A stretch of DNA of 11,973 bases, taken from positions 319 to 12,291 of the forward strand of contig CAJTTQ010000050.1 of the NCBI GenBank assembly GCA_910579145.1. The letters run 5' to 3'. The position numbers were made by a program, and so were the translations under genes. The stretch comes from an uncultured Eubacterium sp. Lineage in GTDB: Bacteria > Bacillota > Clostridia > Lachnospirales > Lachnospiraceae. Of the stretch, positions 1 through 7,263 are shown one piece after another. The notes under the pieces are model-generated. The model was given only the letters and a program-made list of their open reading frames with translations, had not been told where the DNA came from and ran no database searches. Each line of letters begins with the position of its first letter. Position 1 is the stretch's first letter.

Positions 1-489
1 TGTAAATCCCGAATTCCAGTCACTGTTCTCTTTGTATGATATTTCATAACGGTCATCCTGCACATCAGATACAAAATTTATGATCTGGAAGTTAGAAGGC
101 TTTTCAATACCATCCTCATAACTAGCCGTAAATCCAAAACTTTGTGACGCCCCTTTTTCAATATCCTGATTCCAGTCATTGTTTTCTATGAAATAGCAAT
201 CATCACCACTGTAAATGATTTGCGCATTCCATATATTTTCTATTTTAAAATCCGCATTAAAATACAAACTCCAGTTATGAATCACCTTTTTTCCCGTATT
301 ACGAATCGCTATTTCCCCGTTAAAATGACCATCCCATTCAGAAGATATTTGAAAGGCCACTTCATAATCATTTCTTTTTTCTACATTACCAGCCGTTCTG
401 GTCGTTTTTGTTTCCGCTTTCACATTAACCACACTAAGATCACACAACAAAAATGCGAAAACCAACACCACTGCAACAATTTTCTTCAT
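1..489 (-). CDS. Secreted protein with CBM2-like carbohydrate-binding modules (5' part only)
   Basis: The gene is open from its start to the window edge, giving 163 codons with no stop; the C-terminal part lies outside. Residues 1-25 form a signal peptide: MKK, a hydrophobic stretch, then V-K-A before a likely cleavage at residue 25. Residues ~42-140 match the CBM2 cellulose-binding pattern: W52 in W-x-x-x-F, an N-T-G turn (64-66), W73 in the core, W87 in W-N-A, W106 in W-N, then a K-G-x-S-x-S-F-G-F motif and P-S-N-F. A second module appears to begin at ~148 (Y-E-I followed by D-W-N-S-G-F). The likely role is extracellular binding of plant or other polysaccharide; any catalytic domain is unseen. 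AAGGAGG lies 11 nt before the ATG at 489; a GTG at 492 has tighter spacing (8 nt) and would add one residue. The gene is visibly more AT-rich than its neighbours. The module assignment is fairly sure; the whole-protein function is unknown. Confidence 0.75.
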   Translation of the reverse strand, partial: MKKIVAVVLVFAFLLCDLSVVNVKAETKTTRTAGNVEKRNDYEVAFQISSEWDGHFNGEIAIRNTGKKVIHNWSLYFNADFKIENIWNAQIIYSGDDCYFIENNDWNQDIEKGASQSFGFTASYEDGIEKPSNFQIINFVSDVQDDRYEISYKENSDWNSGFT

Positions 490-547
490 CACGATCTTTT
501 CCTCCTTGTATTTGCGGCCTTTCGCTGCCTGCAATTATACTTACATC

Positions 548-576
548 TTATCATATAACCCCTGCATCGTCCACAA
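548..576 (-). promoter_or_regulatory. Weak candidate promoter for the CBM2 gene
   Basis: On the minus strand a TTGTGG (576-571) stands 17 nt before TGATAA (553-548), and an overlapping TATGAT (555-550) is a better -10 but at 15-nt spacing. The surrounding 172-nt gap between folC and the secreted-protein gene is AT-rich and is where a new promoter would be expected. The hexamers are imperfect, so this is a location guess more than a firm call. Confidence 0.25.
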
Positions 577-661
577 AAATAATACTTATATATAAATATT
601 TTTTCACTGCGAACAATAGTTCATGGACAAACATCAAAAGAAAAGATCTTTATTATAACAT

Positions 662-2065
662 CTAACCCCAGTAATCATACGCTCCCTTCAAAAGTGAAAG
701 AGATCCAAATACGAAAATGGCCGCATCCCTGTGCTGTTTTACCAGATCGAATGCTTCTGATAATGACCTGCACGCAACCGCCCGATCCGCCGCTTTTTCC
801 GCATTCGCTGCCTCGTTCAACGCATTTGCCAGCTCCTCTGCAGCGAGCCCGCGCTCCGACGGCGGCGTTACCGTATAGATGCGTGAAAATGTGTGCCCGA
901 TCTGATGAGCCATCGCGTGATAGTCCTTATCCGCAAAAACCCCCATGACAGCTATTTTTTCTTTCCCCTTAAAATACGTATCGACAGAGTTTAGAAAACC
1001 GTCCATCCCGTCGGGATTGTGCGCGCCGTCCACGACGACGCACGGCTTCTCACTTATGACTTCAAACCGCCCGCGCCAGCGCGCCGCCGCCAGTCCTCGC
1101 CGGATCATATCCTCTGACAGCGAAAATCGCTGCACCGACGAAGAATCCCCTGTAAACAAAGAATTTCCCACAGAAGCACACAGCATTTCAACACACTCGA
1201 TCGCCAGGCACGCGTTTTCCACCTGGTACAGGCCGGGCACCGAAATCCGCAGATCCCGGTACTGTTTATAATCAAACCGCGTACCCGAAAGCGCACTCTC
1301 CCTGATATGGATATTGTCCGGCACAACCTCTCTCCACTCACAGCCGCGCTCCCGGCATGTCCGCGCGATACAGTCTGCCGCCTCCCTGTCGTGCTGGCAC
1401 ATGACGACCGGCACATGTTCTTTTATGATCCCCGCCTTTTCACAGGCGATCTGCCCGATCGTATCACCCAGAAACTTCATATGATCCATCGCCACCGGCG
1501 TAATGACCGCACACGCCGTCGTTGTGATGATATTCGTCGCGTCAAGCCGCCCGCCCATGCCCGTCTCGAGAACGACGAGGTCGCACTTCCAGTCGGCAAA
1601 CGCCAGAAACGCCGCCGCCGTCTCGATCTCAAACTCGGTGGGAATGCCGCCGGCAGGAACACCGTCGCCGGGAACATCATTGCCGGAGACACCATCGGCG
1701 GGGACACCGTCGCCGCCGCGCGCCATCTCCTCGATTGCCGCGCGGATGGCTGTGAGATGTTTAGCCATTTCCTCTTCCGTGATATAAACCGTTTTGCCGT
1801 CCTGTTCGTACTGGATGCTCTCCCGCTCACGAAAAACTGCCGGCGAGACAAAACGCCCCACCTTCCATCCGGCGGAGGCGTATATCGAACTGATAAACGC
1901 CGCGGTCGAACCTTTTCCATTCGTGCCCGCCACATGGACAAAAGAAAGCCCGGCCTGGGGATCACCGAGAAGCTGCATCAGCTTCCCCGTGACCGCCAAA
2001 CCCGGCTTGATCTTTGCTCCCACCTGAATCCGTTTTACGTATTCCGTCGCTTCTCTGTAGTTCAT
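662..2065 (-). CDS. folC: Bifunctional folylpolyglutamate synthase / dihydrofolate synthase
   Basis: FolC adds glutamate to dihydropteroate and to reduced folates using ATP, which retains folates in the cytoplasm and makes them good one-carbon cofactors. The 467-residue protein carries the Mur-ligase-type P-loop G-T-N-G-K-G-S-T (47-54), the second FolC signature E-T-G-M-G-G-R-L-D (167-175), R-W-R-G-R-F-E (329-335) and D-G-A-H-N-P (346-351) of the C-terminal domain. It is longer than the usual ~420-440 residues, partly because of a 25-residue low-complexity insert (118-142) encoded by a tandem repeat just before T-E-F-E. The ATG overlaps the ATPase stop codon as ATGA, so translation is probably coupled to the ABC transporter; AGGG lies 7 nt upstream. 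It is last in the run, and I see no good GC-rich terminator after its TAG stop. Identification is firm; whether both activities are present cannot be read from sequence alone. Confidence 0.95.
   Translation of the reverse strand: MNYREATEYVKRIQVGAKIKPGLAVTGKLMQLLGDPQAGLSFVHVAGTNGKGSTAAFISSIYASAGWKVGRFVSPAVFRERESIQYEQDGKTVYITEEEMAKHLTAIRAAIEEMARGGDGVPADGVSGNDVPGDGVPAGGIPTEFEIETAAAFLAFADWKCDLVVLETGMGGRLDATNIITTTACAVITPVAMDHMKFLGDTIGQIACEKAGIIKEHVPVVMCQHDREAADCIARTCRERGCEWREVVPDNIHIRESALSGTRFDYKQYRDLRISVPGLYQVENACLAIECVEMLCASVGNSLFTGDSSSVQRFSLSEDMIRRGLAAARWRGRFEVISEKPCVVVDGAHNPDGMDGFLNSVDTYFKGKEKIAVMGVFADKDYHAMAHQIGHTFSRIYTVTPPSERGLAAEELANALNEAANAEKAADRAVACRSLSEAFDLVKQHRDAAIFVFGSLSLLKGAYDYWG
1641..1715 (-). 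repeat. Five-copy 15-bp in-frame tandem repeat inside folC
   Basis: Five consecutive 15-bp units (1641-1655, 1656-1670, 1671-1685, 1686-1700, 1701-1715) follow the plus-strand consensus GGAACACCGTCGCCG with a few changes each. On the coding strand they give five pentapeptides of the form (G/A)-(D/N/G)-(G/D)-(V/I)-(P/S), FolC residues 118-142. The period is a multiple of three, so copy-number change would keep the frame. The insert sits in a surface-loop position between the helix ending E-E-M-A-R and the conserved T-E-F-E segment. Confidence 0.9.
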
Positions 2066-2853
2066 AACAATGCCCTGTCGTTGTCAAAATCTTCGCCGCT
2101 CACATCCGCAAACTTGTGGAGCAGGTCGTCTACGGTCAGTTTCTTCTTCTCCTCGCCCGCTATATCCAGAATCACTTTTCCGTTATTCATCATGATCAGG
2201 CGGTTTCCGTTGGCGATCGCATCCTTCATGTTGTGCGTGATCATCAGCGTCGTGAGGTTGTCTTTGCGAATGATGTTGTTCGTCGTCTCCAGCACTTTGG
2301 CTGCCGTCTTTGGATCGAGCGCCGCCGTGTGCTCGTCGAGCAAAAGAAGCTTCGGCTTCTTAAGCGTTGCCATCAAAAGCGTTACGGCCTGCCTCTGTCC
2401 ACCGGACAACAGACCGACTTTCGAGGTGATGCGGTCTTCGAGTCCCAAATCGAGTATTTTCAGAAGTTCGCGGAACTCGTTTTTTTCCTTTTTTGAGATC
2501 CCGCTCCGCAGCCCGCGCGATTTGCCGCGCCTCGCCGCCAACGCGAGGTTCTCGTCAATGCCCATCGTGGCCGCTGTCCCCATCATCGGATCCTGAAATA
2601 CCCGGCCCAGATAGGCGGCCCGCTTATGTTCCGATACTTTCGTCACATCGACGCCATCGATGCAGATACTTCCCTGATCGACGTACCACACACCGGCGAG
2701 TGCATTTAAAAGCGTCGATTTCCCGGCGCCGTTTCCGCCGATAACCGTGACAAAATCACCCGGAGCCAGCCGGAGAGAGAGACCGTCCAACGCCAGCTTT
2801 TCGTTTACTGTACCGGGGTTAAACGTCTTGTAAATACTATTTACTTCCAGCAT
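2062..2853 (-). CDS. ABC transporter ATP-binding protein (TrpZ-like / COG1101 family)
   Basis: This is the cytoplasmic ATPase that powers the adjacent importer. The 263-residue protein has Walker A G-G-N-G-A-G-K-S-T (39-47), a Q-loop in V-F-Q-D-P, the ABC signature L-S-G-G-Q-R-Q, Walker B L-L-L-L-D-E-H and a switch histidine in I-T-H-N-M. Walker B ends D-E-H rather than the commoner D-E-P, which fits my knowledge of this transporter family. The ATG at 2853 lies inside the permease gene (17-nt overlap) and has AGGAG 9 nt upstream; the stop overlaps folC. Together with the upstream permease and lipoprotein it forms the lipoprotein-permease-ATPase set of the predicted TrpXYZ-type amino-acid importers. 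The family call is strong; the substrate is not shown by this subunit. Confidence 0.9.
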   Translation of the reverse strand: MLEVNSIYKTFNPGTVNEKLALDGLSLRLAPGDFVTVIGGNGAGKSTLLNALAGVWYVDQGSICIDGVDVTKVSEHKRAAYLGRVFQDPMMGTAATMGIDENLALAARRGKSRGLRSGISKKEKNEFRELLKILDLGLEDRITSKVGLLSGGQRQAVTLLMATLKKPKLLLLDEHTAALDPKTAAKVLETTNNIIRKDNLTTLMITHNMKDAIANGNRLIMMNNGKVILDIAGEEKKKLTVDDLLHKFADVSGEDFDNDRALL

Positions 2854-3772
2854 CGTTTACCACTCCTCTCTTCACCGGTTTCACCAGATATTTCTTCTTC
2901 CAGTAAGGAAGCGCCAAAAACAGAGCGACAACGAGCGCCGAAAGAAGTTTCAGCAAGTCGGTCTCCAGTCCGATCCATAGCACGACCTGAAGTACGGCGT
3001 AGTAGATCACGGCTCCGAACACGACACCTAAAAGCTTCAACGCAAAATTGTGGAACAGCTTCTCGAACACGACTTTTCCGATTATAACGGCAGCCAGACC
3101 GATGACGATCGCGCCGCGCCCCATGTTAATATCCGCAAATCCCTGATACTGGGAACAGAGCGCGCTGGCAAGCGCCACGAGACCGTTCGAAATCATAAGT
3201 CCGAGCACGACATTAAAATTCGTATTGATCCCCTGCGCGCGGCTCATGTTCGGATTACAACCCGTCGCCCGCAGCGAACAGCCGAGCTCCGTACCAAAAA
3301 ACCAGTACAGAACGCCGATGATAACGATACAGAAGATCGCTACGACGAAAATCGAATTCTGGTAAAACGGAACGTCCTTGACATTCCGCAGCGACACGAG
3401 CAGATCGTAATTCATGACACTGATCGCCTGATTCGCTTTTCCCATAATCTTTAAGTTGATGGAATACAGGGCCAGCTGCGTGAGGATTCCGGCCAAAATC
3501 GCAGGAATACCCATAAAAGTATGAAAGATTCCCGTCACAAGTCCGGCGAGCATCCCGGCGGCCAGAGCCACGAGCAGGCTCACCCACACATTGTACCCGT
3601 TCAACATCATCATGATACTCACGGCGCCGCCGGTACACATCGTGCCGTCCACCGTCAGATCCGCCACATCGAGTATTTTATACGTAATATAAACACCAAT
3701 CGCCATAATACCCCAGATCAGTCCCTGTGCAACCGCACCGGGCATGGCTGAGATCAACACTGAAATATCCAC
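2837..3772 (-). CDS. ABC transporter permease (TrpY-like / COG4120, BPD_transp_2 fold)
   Basis: This integral membrane subunit forms the import channel. The 311-residue protein is dominated by about eight or nine hydrophobic segments (roughly 10-32, 45-60, 62-85, 88-110, 138-160, 190-213, 222-240, 245-268, 272-292) and ends in a basic cytoplasmic tail. The early D-L-T-V-D-G-T motif (38-44) and the loop E-L-G-C-S-L-R-A-T-G, which would contact the ATPase, are typical of LivH/TrpY-type permeases. The start is a GTG at 3772 with GGAGG 4 nt upstream; I see no better in-frame start. A short gap of 49 nt separates it from the lipoprotein gene and contains a small CGCA/TGCG hairpin. It overlaps the ATPase gene by 17 nt. 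The family call is confident, and specificity depends on the binding protein. Confidence 0.9.
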   Translation of the reverse strand: MDISVLISAMPGAVAQGLIWGIMAIGVYITYKILDVADLTVDGTMCTGGAVSIMMMLNGYNVWVSLLVALAAGMLAGLVTGIFHTFMGIPAILAGILTQLALYSINLKIMGKANQAISVMNYDLLVSLRNVKDVPFYQNSIFVVAIFCIVIIGVLYWFFGTELGCSLRATGCNPNMSRAQGINTNFNVVLGLMISNGLVALASALCSQYQGFADINMGRGAIVIGLAAVIIGKVVFEKLFHNFALKLLGVVFGAVIYYAVLQVVLWIGLETDLLKLLSALVVALFLALPYWKKKYLVKPVKRGVVNDAGSK

Positions 3773-3821
3773 GTATCCTCCATTCCGCGCATAAATGCGT
3801 CATCTACTTTCCGCCTTTTGT

Positions 3822-4841
3822 TCACTCGTCTTCCATATTAATCTTCTCGTAGCCGTCCGGGATCTGGATCTCCATCTCCTTGCAGATCTCCTCGTTGTAC
3901 TGTTTCGTAACTTTCGGCGCGAATTTGACTTCCATCGTCGAAACGTCCTTGCCATTTACGAGAATATCATACGCCATCTCACCGGTCGTGTAACCGATGT
4001 CATAATAGCTGATCGAAAGCGTAGCCACGCCGCAGCCCTTACAGAGGCCCTGTTCACCAACCACGACCGGAACCTTGGCCGGTACACATGTGTTTTTGAT
4101 GACCTCGGTATTAGAAGCCGCTGTGTTATCGGTCGGGATGTAGATCACTTCGCTGTTCTTTGCCGCATTCGCGATGACCGAAGCAATATCATTTGAATCG
4201 ACGAACGAGTAATTCTCGCACGTATAGCCGTCTTTTTCCAGATAGGTCTTGATCGTCTCTACCTGATACAGCGAGTTTGCCTCGGCCGAACAATAGAACA
4301 ATCCGACTTTTTTAGCATCCGGGAACAGTTCTTTGATCATCGCCGCCTGCTCATCCAAAGGCGCCAGATCGGATGTACCCGACACGTTGATACCCGTCGT
4401 CCCTTTCCAGTCTTTGATGTCAAGCGCCGTTCCGTAATCCGTTACCGATGTTCCAAGGATCGGAATATCGGTCGTTCCCGCAACCGCTGCCTGCAGCGGA
4501 GCCGTCGCGTTTGCCAGGATGAGGTCCACGCCGCCTGAAACAAACGAGTTTACGATTGTCGCGCATGTCGGGGAATCTCCCTGCGCGTTCTGCTCATCAA
4601 ACGAAACCTTGTCGCCGAGTTTTTCTGTCAGCGCCTCTTTGAATCCTTTTGTCGCAGCGTCGAGCGCGTCGTGCTGCACAAGCTGGCAAATACCGACCTT
4701 GTACGTTTTTCCGTCACTGTTATCTGAATTTGAAGTGCTCGTTGAAGAAGAACTTCCTCCGTTGTCATTTCCGCCGCACGCGGTCATCGACATCATCATA
4801 ACTGCTGCCAGCGCCATTGCTGCTAGTTTTTTTAATTTCAT
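3822..4841 (-). CDS. ABC transporter substrate-binding lipoprotein (TrpX / CD0873-like, COG2984)
   Basis: This is the membrane-anchored solute receptor of the importer. Residues 1-21 are a lipoprotein signal peptide with lipobox M-T-A-C and lipidated Cys22, followed by a Gly/Ser/Asn/Asp-rich tether to about residue 44. The mature domain starts Y-K-V-G-I-C-Q-L-V-Q-H and contains N-A-Q-G-D, D-L-I-L-A-N-A-T and G-T-S-V-T-D-Y, which fit the ABC_sub_bind periplasmic-binding fold; 339 residues is normal. Relatives include the tyrosine-binding C. difficile lipoprotein CD0873 and TrpX proteins predicted to bind tryptophan, so an aromatic amino acid is the best guess, but this is inference. GAGGG lies 6 nt before the ATG. 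The start overlaps the stop of a 30-codon leader ORF, and the ribosome site adjoins a pseudoknot-capable element. No T-box AGGGTGG motif is visible upstream. Confidence 0.88.
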   Translation of the reverse strand: MKLKKLAAMALAAVMMMSMTACGGNDNGGSSSSTSTSNSDNSDGKTYKVGICQLVQHDALDAATKGFKEALTEKLGDKVSFDEQNAQGDSPTCATIVNSFVSGGVDLILANATAPLQAAVAGTTDIPILGTSVTDYGTALDIKDWKGTTGINVSGTSDLAPLDEQAAMIKELFPDAKKVGLFYCSAEANSLYQVETIKTYLEKDGYTCENYSFVDSNDIASVIANAAKNSEVIYIPTDNTAASNTEVIKNTCVPAKVPVVVGEQGLCKGCGVATLSISYYDIGYTTGEMAYDILVNGKDVSTMEVKFAPKVTKQYNEEICKEMEIQIPDGYEKINMEDE

Positions 4842-4930
4842 TTTTTTCCCTCATTTCTGCGCTGCCCATTTGCATCGTCGGGCGTTTGCAGCGGCAGCGC
4901 GCAGACACAAAACCCGAACTTATAAGTCAT
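4838..4930 (-). CDS. Possible 30-aa leader ORF upstream of the ABC lipoprotein gene
   Basis: After the serA stop, an ATG at 4930 opens a 30-codon frame whose TGA (4840-4838) overlaps the lipoprotein ATG as ATGA. The peptide begins M-T-Y-K-F-G-F, then C-V-C-A-L-P-L-Q-T, and ends in a basic Q-R-R-N-E-G-K-K. A second short ORF before ilvD has the same C-V-C-A...Q-T core. The ribosome site is poor (GGA, 6 nt upstream), and the reading frame drifts relative to the ilvD copy near the 3' end, so the similarity may reflect conserved RNA and not a conserved peptide. If translated, it would couple lipoprotein synthesis to ribosomes leaving the leader. Confidence 0.35.
   Translation of the reverse strand: MTYKFGFCVCALPLQTPDDANGQRRNEGKK
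4849..4916 (-). promoter_or_regulatory. Pseudoknot-capable leader element, copy 2 (before ABC lipoprotein gene)
   Basis: On the transcribed strand, CGGGTTTTG (4916-4908) pairs with CAAACGCCCG (4888-4879) with one bulge and one G-U pair. The 19-nt loop contains GCGCTGCC (4900-4893), whose exact complement GGCAGCGC lies at 4866-4859. That second arm ends 6 nt before the Shine-Dalgarno GAGG (4852-4849) of the lipoprotein gene. Copy 1 before ilvD has the same arrangement and the same 6-nt spacing, with shared blocks TTTGTGTCTGCGC and GGCAGCGC. Pairing was worked out by eye; no energy calculation was possible. Confidence 0.55.
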
Positions 4931-4945
4931 CTTCGTTCCAACTGT

Positions 4946-6112
4946 TTACTTGATGATCCTTACCTTGATCACTCCGTTGATCCCCTCGAGATCCTTGACG
5001 ATGGCGTCCGTTGCCTCGCTGCAGATATCGAAAATCGTATAGGCGTAATTGCCGCGGCTCTTGTTCACCATATTCTCAATGTTGATGCCCTCTTTGGCAA
5101 ATACGGTCGTAAACTGGGAGAGCATCGAGTGCACGTTTTTATGTGCTACGGCAACGCGTCCCTCTGTCGCGCACACGCCGGCGTCACAGGTCGGATAGTT
5201 CACGGAATTCTTAATATTTCCGTTCTCGATGAACTCGCGGATCTCTTTGACTGCCATCTTCGCGCAGTTATCTTCCGATTCCTGTGTGGACGCGCCAAGA
5301 TGCGGCGTTACGATCGTGTTCGGAAGGCCGGCCGTCGTCGGATTTGGGAAATCCACCACATATTTCTTCACCTTCCCGCTCGTGAGCGCGGCGCGCAGAT
5401 CCGTTTCATTGACGAGCGTATCCCGCGAAAAGTTGAGGAATACGACGCCATCTTTCATTTTATCAAACGCCTCTTTGTCAAACATTCCTTTCGTGGAATC
5501 CAAAAGCGGCACATGAACCGTGATAAAATCACACTCGCTGTAAATCTCATCGTATGTTTTTACGAGCGTAATATCTCTTGACATATTGAGCGCGTTATCC
5601 ACCGAAAGATACGGATCACATCCATACACGTCCATACCGAGGCGGTTGGCCGCATTGGCCACGAGGACGCCGATCGCGCCTAAGCCGATGATACCGAGCT
5701 TTTTGCCGGCGATCTCGCTTCCGGCAAACGCTTTTTTCGCCTTCTCCGCCGCTTTCGCGATATCGGCATCGTCTTTATTTTCCTTCACCCACTCGATGCC
5801 GCCCACAATATCACGGGTGGCAAGGAGCATCGCTGCCACGACGAGTTCCTTTACGCCGTTTGCGTTGGCGCCCGGCGTATTGAATACGACGATCCCTTTG
5901 TCCGCGCATTTCTCAAGCGGAATATTATTCACGCCCGCACCGGCTCTCGCCACGGCAAGCAGGTCATCCGACAGTTCCATATCGTGCATCGACGCGCTGC
6001 GGACGAGTACCGCGTCCGCCTCCTTTACATCCTCCACGATTTCATACGTATCATCAAACAAATCCAGCCCGCATGCCGCGATCGGATTCAGACAATTAAT
6101 TTTAACGCTCAT
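4946..6112 (-). CDS. serA: D-3-phosphoglycerate dehydrogenase, short ACT-domain type
   Basis: SerA oxidises 3-phosphoglycerate to 3-phosphohydroxypyruvate with NAD+, the first step of serine synthesis. Two ATGs are adjacent (6115 and 6112); I prefer the second because GGAG then sits 6 nt away and not 3, giving 388 residues. Numbering from the first ATG: an N-terminal substrate lobe with G-A-G-V-N-N (58-64), Rossmann motif G-L-G-A-I-G (144-149), R231 in N-F-S-R-D-T, H282 in T-P-H-L-G-A-S-T, and a C-terminal ACT-like domain (~328-389, starting V-A-H-K-N-V). There is no room for the extra ASB domain of long SerA proteins. The usual catalytic Glu motif D-V-F-x-x-E-P is replaced by D-F-P-N-P (255-259). 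It follows serC by only 21 nt, so the two are surely co-transcribed. Feedback by serine through the ACT domain is possible. Confidence 0.92.
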   Translation of the reverse strand: MSVKINCLNPIAACGLDLFDDTYEIVEDVKEADAVLVRSASMHDMELSDDLLAVARAGAGVNNIPLEKCADKGIVVFNTPGANANGVKELVVAAMLLATRDIVGGIEWVKENKDDADIAKAAEKAKKAFAGSEIAGKKLGIIGLGAIGVLVANAANRLGMDVYGCDPYLSVDNALNMSRDITLVKTYDEIYSECDFITVHVPLLDSTKGMFDKEAFDKMKDGVVFLNFSRDTLVNETDLRAALTSGKVKKYVVDFPNPTTAGLPNTIVTPHLGASTQESEDNCAKMAVKEIREFIENGNIKNSVNYPTCDAGVCATEGRVAVAHKNVHSMLSQFTTVFAKEGINIENMVNKSRGNYAYTIFDICSEATDAIVKDLEGINGVIKVRIIK

Positions 6113-6133
6113 CATTCTCTCCTTCTTTCTACA

Positions 6134-7216
6134 TTACGCATTGTTTGCTTCAAACTCTTTCATAAAGGCCACGAGTTTCTCCACGCCTTCTTTTGGCATC
6201 GCGTTGTAGATGCTGGCGCGCATGCCGCCGACCGAGCGGTGCCCTTTCAGGTTCTCAAAGCCAGCTTCCTTTGCCTCTTTGACAAATTTCGCGTCCAGTT
6301 CGTCATTTCCTGTGACAAACGGCACGTTCATCAGCGAACGGTCTTCTTTGCGCACGGTTCCGCGGAACATTTTGCTCTCATCCAAAAAGTCGTACAGGAT
6401 CTTTGCCTTTTCTTCATTCCTCTTCTTCATTTCCGTCAGACCGCCCATTTTCTTGATCCACTGGAACACCTTGCCGCAGATGTAGATGCCGTATGCCGGC
6501 GGCGTGTTATATAAACTCTGCGCGTCCGCGTGGATCTTGTACTGGAGCATCGTCGGCACCTTCTCATCGACCTCATCCGGAATCAGATCCTCGCGTATGA
6601 TGACGATCACGACGCCGGCCGGGCCGATATTTTTCTGTACGCCGCCGTAAATGACACCGTATTTCTCCACGTCAACCGGCTCCGACAGAAAACAGGAAGA
6701 GACGTCTGCCACAAGCGTTTTCCCCTTTGTATTCGGAAGTGTTTTAAACTTCGTGCCATAAATCGTATTGTTTTCACAAATATAGACATAATCCGCGTCT
6801 TCGCTGATCGGAAGATCCTGACAGTCCGGAATGTACGAAAATGTCTGATCCTCAGAAGACGCGATCTTATTCGCCTTCCCGTATTTGCACGCCTCGGCAT
6901 ACGCTTTTTTCGCCCACTGTCCGGTCACGATATAATCCGCCACCCCGTTTTTCATGAGGTTCATCGGGATCATCGCGAACTGCTGGGAAGCGCCGCCCTG
7001 CAAAAACAGGACTTTGTAATTATCAGGTATGTTCATCAGTTCCCGCAGGTCTGCTTCCGCGGTCTTGATGATCTCATCGTACGCTTTGGAACGATGGCTC
7101 ATTTCCATAACGGACATACCGGTTCCCCTGTAATCCAACATCTCCTCTGCTGCTTCTTTTAATACTTCTTCCGGCAAAACGGCTGGGCCTGCCGAAAAAT
7201 TATACACTCTGGCCAC
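6134..7216 (-). CDS. serC: Phosphoserine aminotransferase
   Basis: SerC transfers the amino group of glutamate to 3-phosphohydroxypyruvate, the SerA product, making phosphoserine; the family also acts on the analogous vitamin B6 intermediate. The 360-residue length is standard. Visible signatures are N-F-S-A-G-P-A-V-L-P at the N-terminus, Q-G-G-A-S-Q-Q-F (73-80) for phosphate/PLP contacts, G-Q-W (99-101), and K195 in G-G-V-Q-K-N-I-G-P-A-G, the PLP Schiff-base lysine. The start is GTG with AGGAGG 8 nt upstream; an ATG overlapping the ribosome site leads straight into TAA. It lies 47 nt after ilvB, in an AT-rich gap, and 21 nt before serA. The next enzyme, phosphoserine phosphatase, is not in the window. 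Confidence 0.95.
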   Translation of the reverse strand: MARVYNFSAGPAVLPEEVLKEAAEEMLDYRGTGMSVMEMSHRSKAYDEIIKTAEADLRELMNIPDNYKVLFLQGGASQQFAMIPMNLMKNGVADYIVTGQWAKKAYAEACKYGKANKIASSEDQTFSYIPDCQDLPISEDADYVYICENNTIYGTKFKTLPNTKGKTLVADVSSCFLSEPVDVEKYGVIYGGVQKNIGPAGVVIVIIREDLIPDEVDEKVPTMLQYKIHADAQSLYNTPPAYGIYICGKVFQWIKKMGGLTEMKKRNEEKAKILYDFLDESKMFRGTVRKEDRSLMNVPFVTGNDELDAKFVKEAKEAGFENLKGHRSVGGMRASIYNAMPKEGVEKLVAFMKEFEANNA

Positions 7217-7263
7217 TGTTACATCCTCCTTGCTATGATATATAATAAAATATCTTTATCAAC

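Noticed and set aside
571..607. AT-rich palindromic stretch after folC as an intrinsic terminator
   Set aside because: The stem contains almost no G-C pairs and several mismatches, and it overlaps the candidate promoter of the next gene; too weak to call.
1307..2596. Long plus-strand open frame (429 codons) opposite folC and the ATPase gene
   Set aside because: It is antisense to two well-identified genes, has no recognisable motifs, and is rich in Arg/His/Ser as expected from codon-bias shadowing.
4842..4945. T-box or other known riboswitch upstream of the ABC lipoprotein gene
   Set aside because: The T-box core AGGGTGGNACCGCG is absent, and I recognise no SAM, glycine, lysine or TPP core motif in this 104-nt gap.
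4817..5581. Plus-strand open frame (254 codons) opposite serA and the leader region
   Set aside because: It is a shadow of serA, with no ribosome site or domain, and it would cross the structured leader.
7235..7262. TTGATA-16-TATCAT promoter-like pair in the ilvB-serC gap
   Set aside because: The hexamers are good, but transcription would start within the serC Shine-Dalgarno, leaving no ribosome site; AT-richness alone may explain the match.
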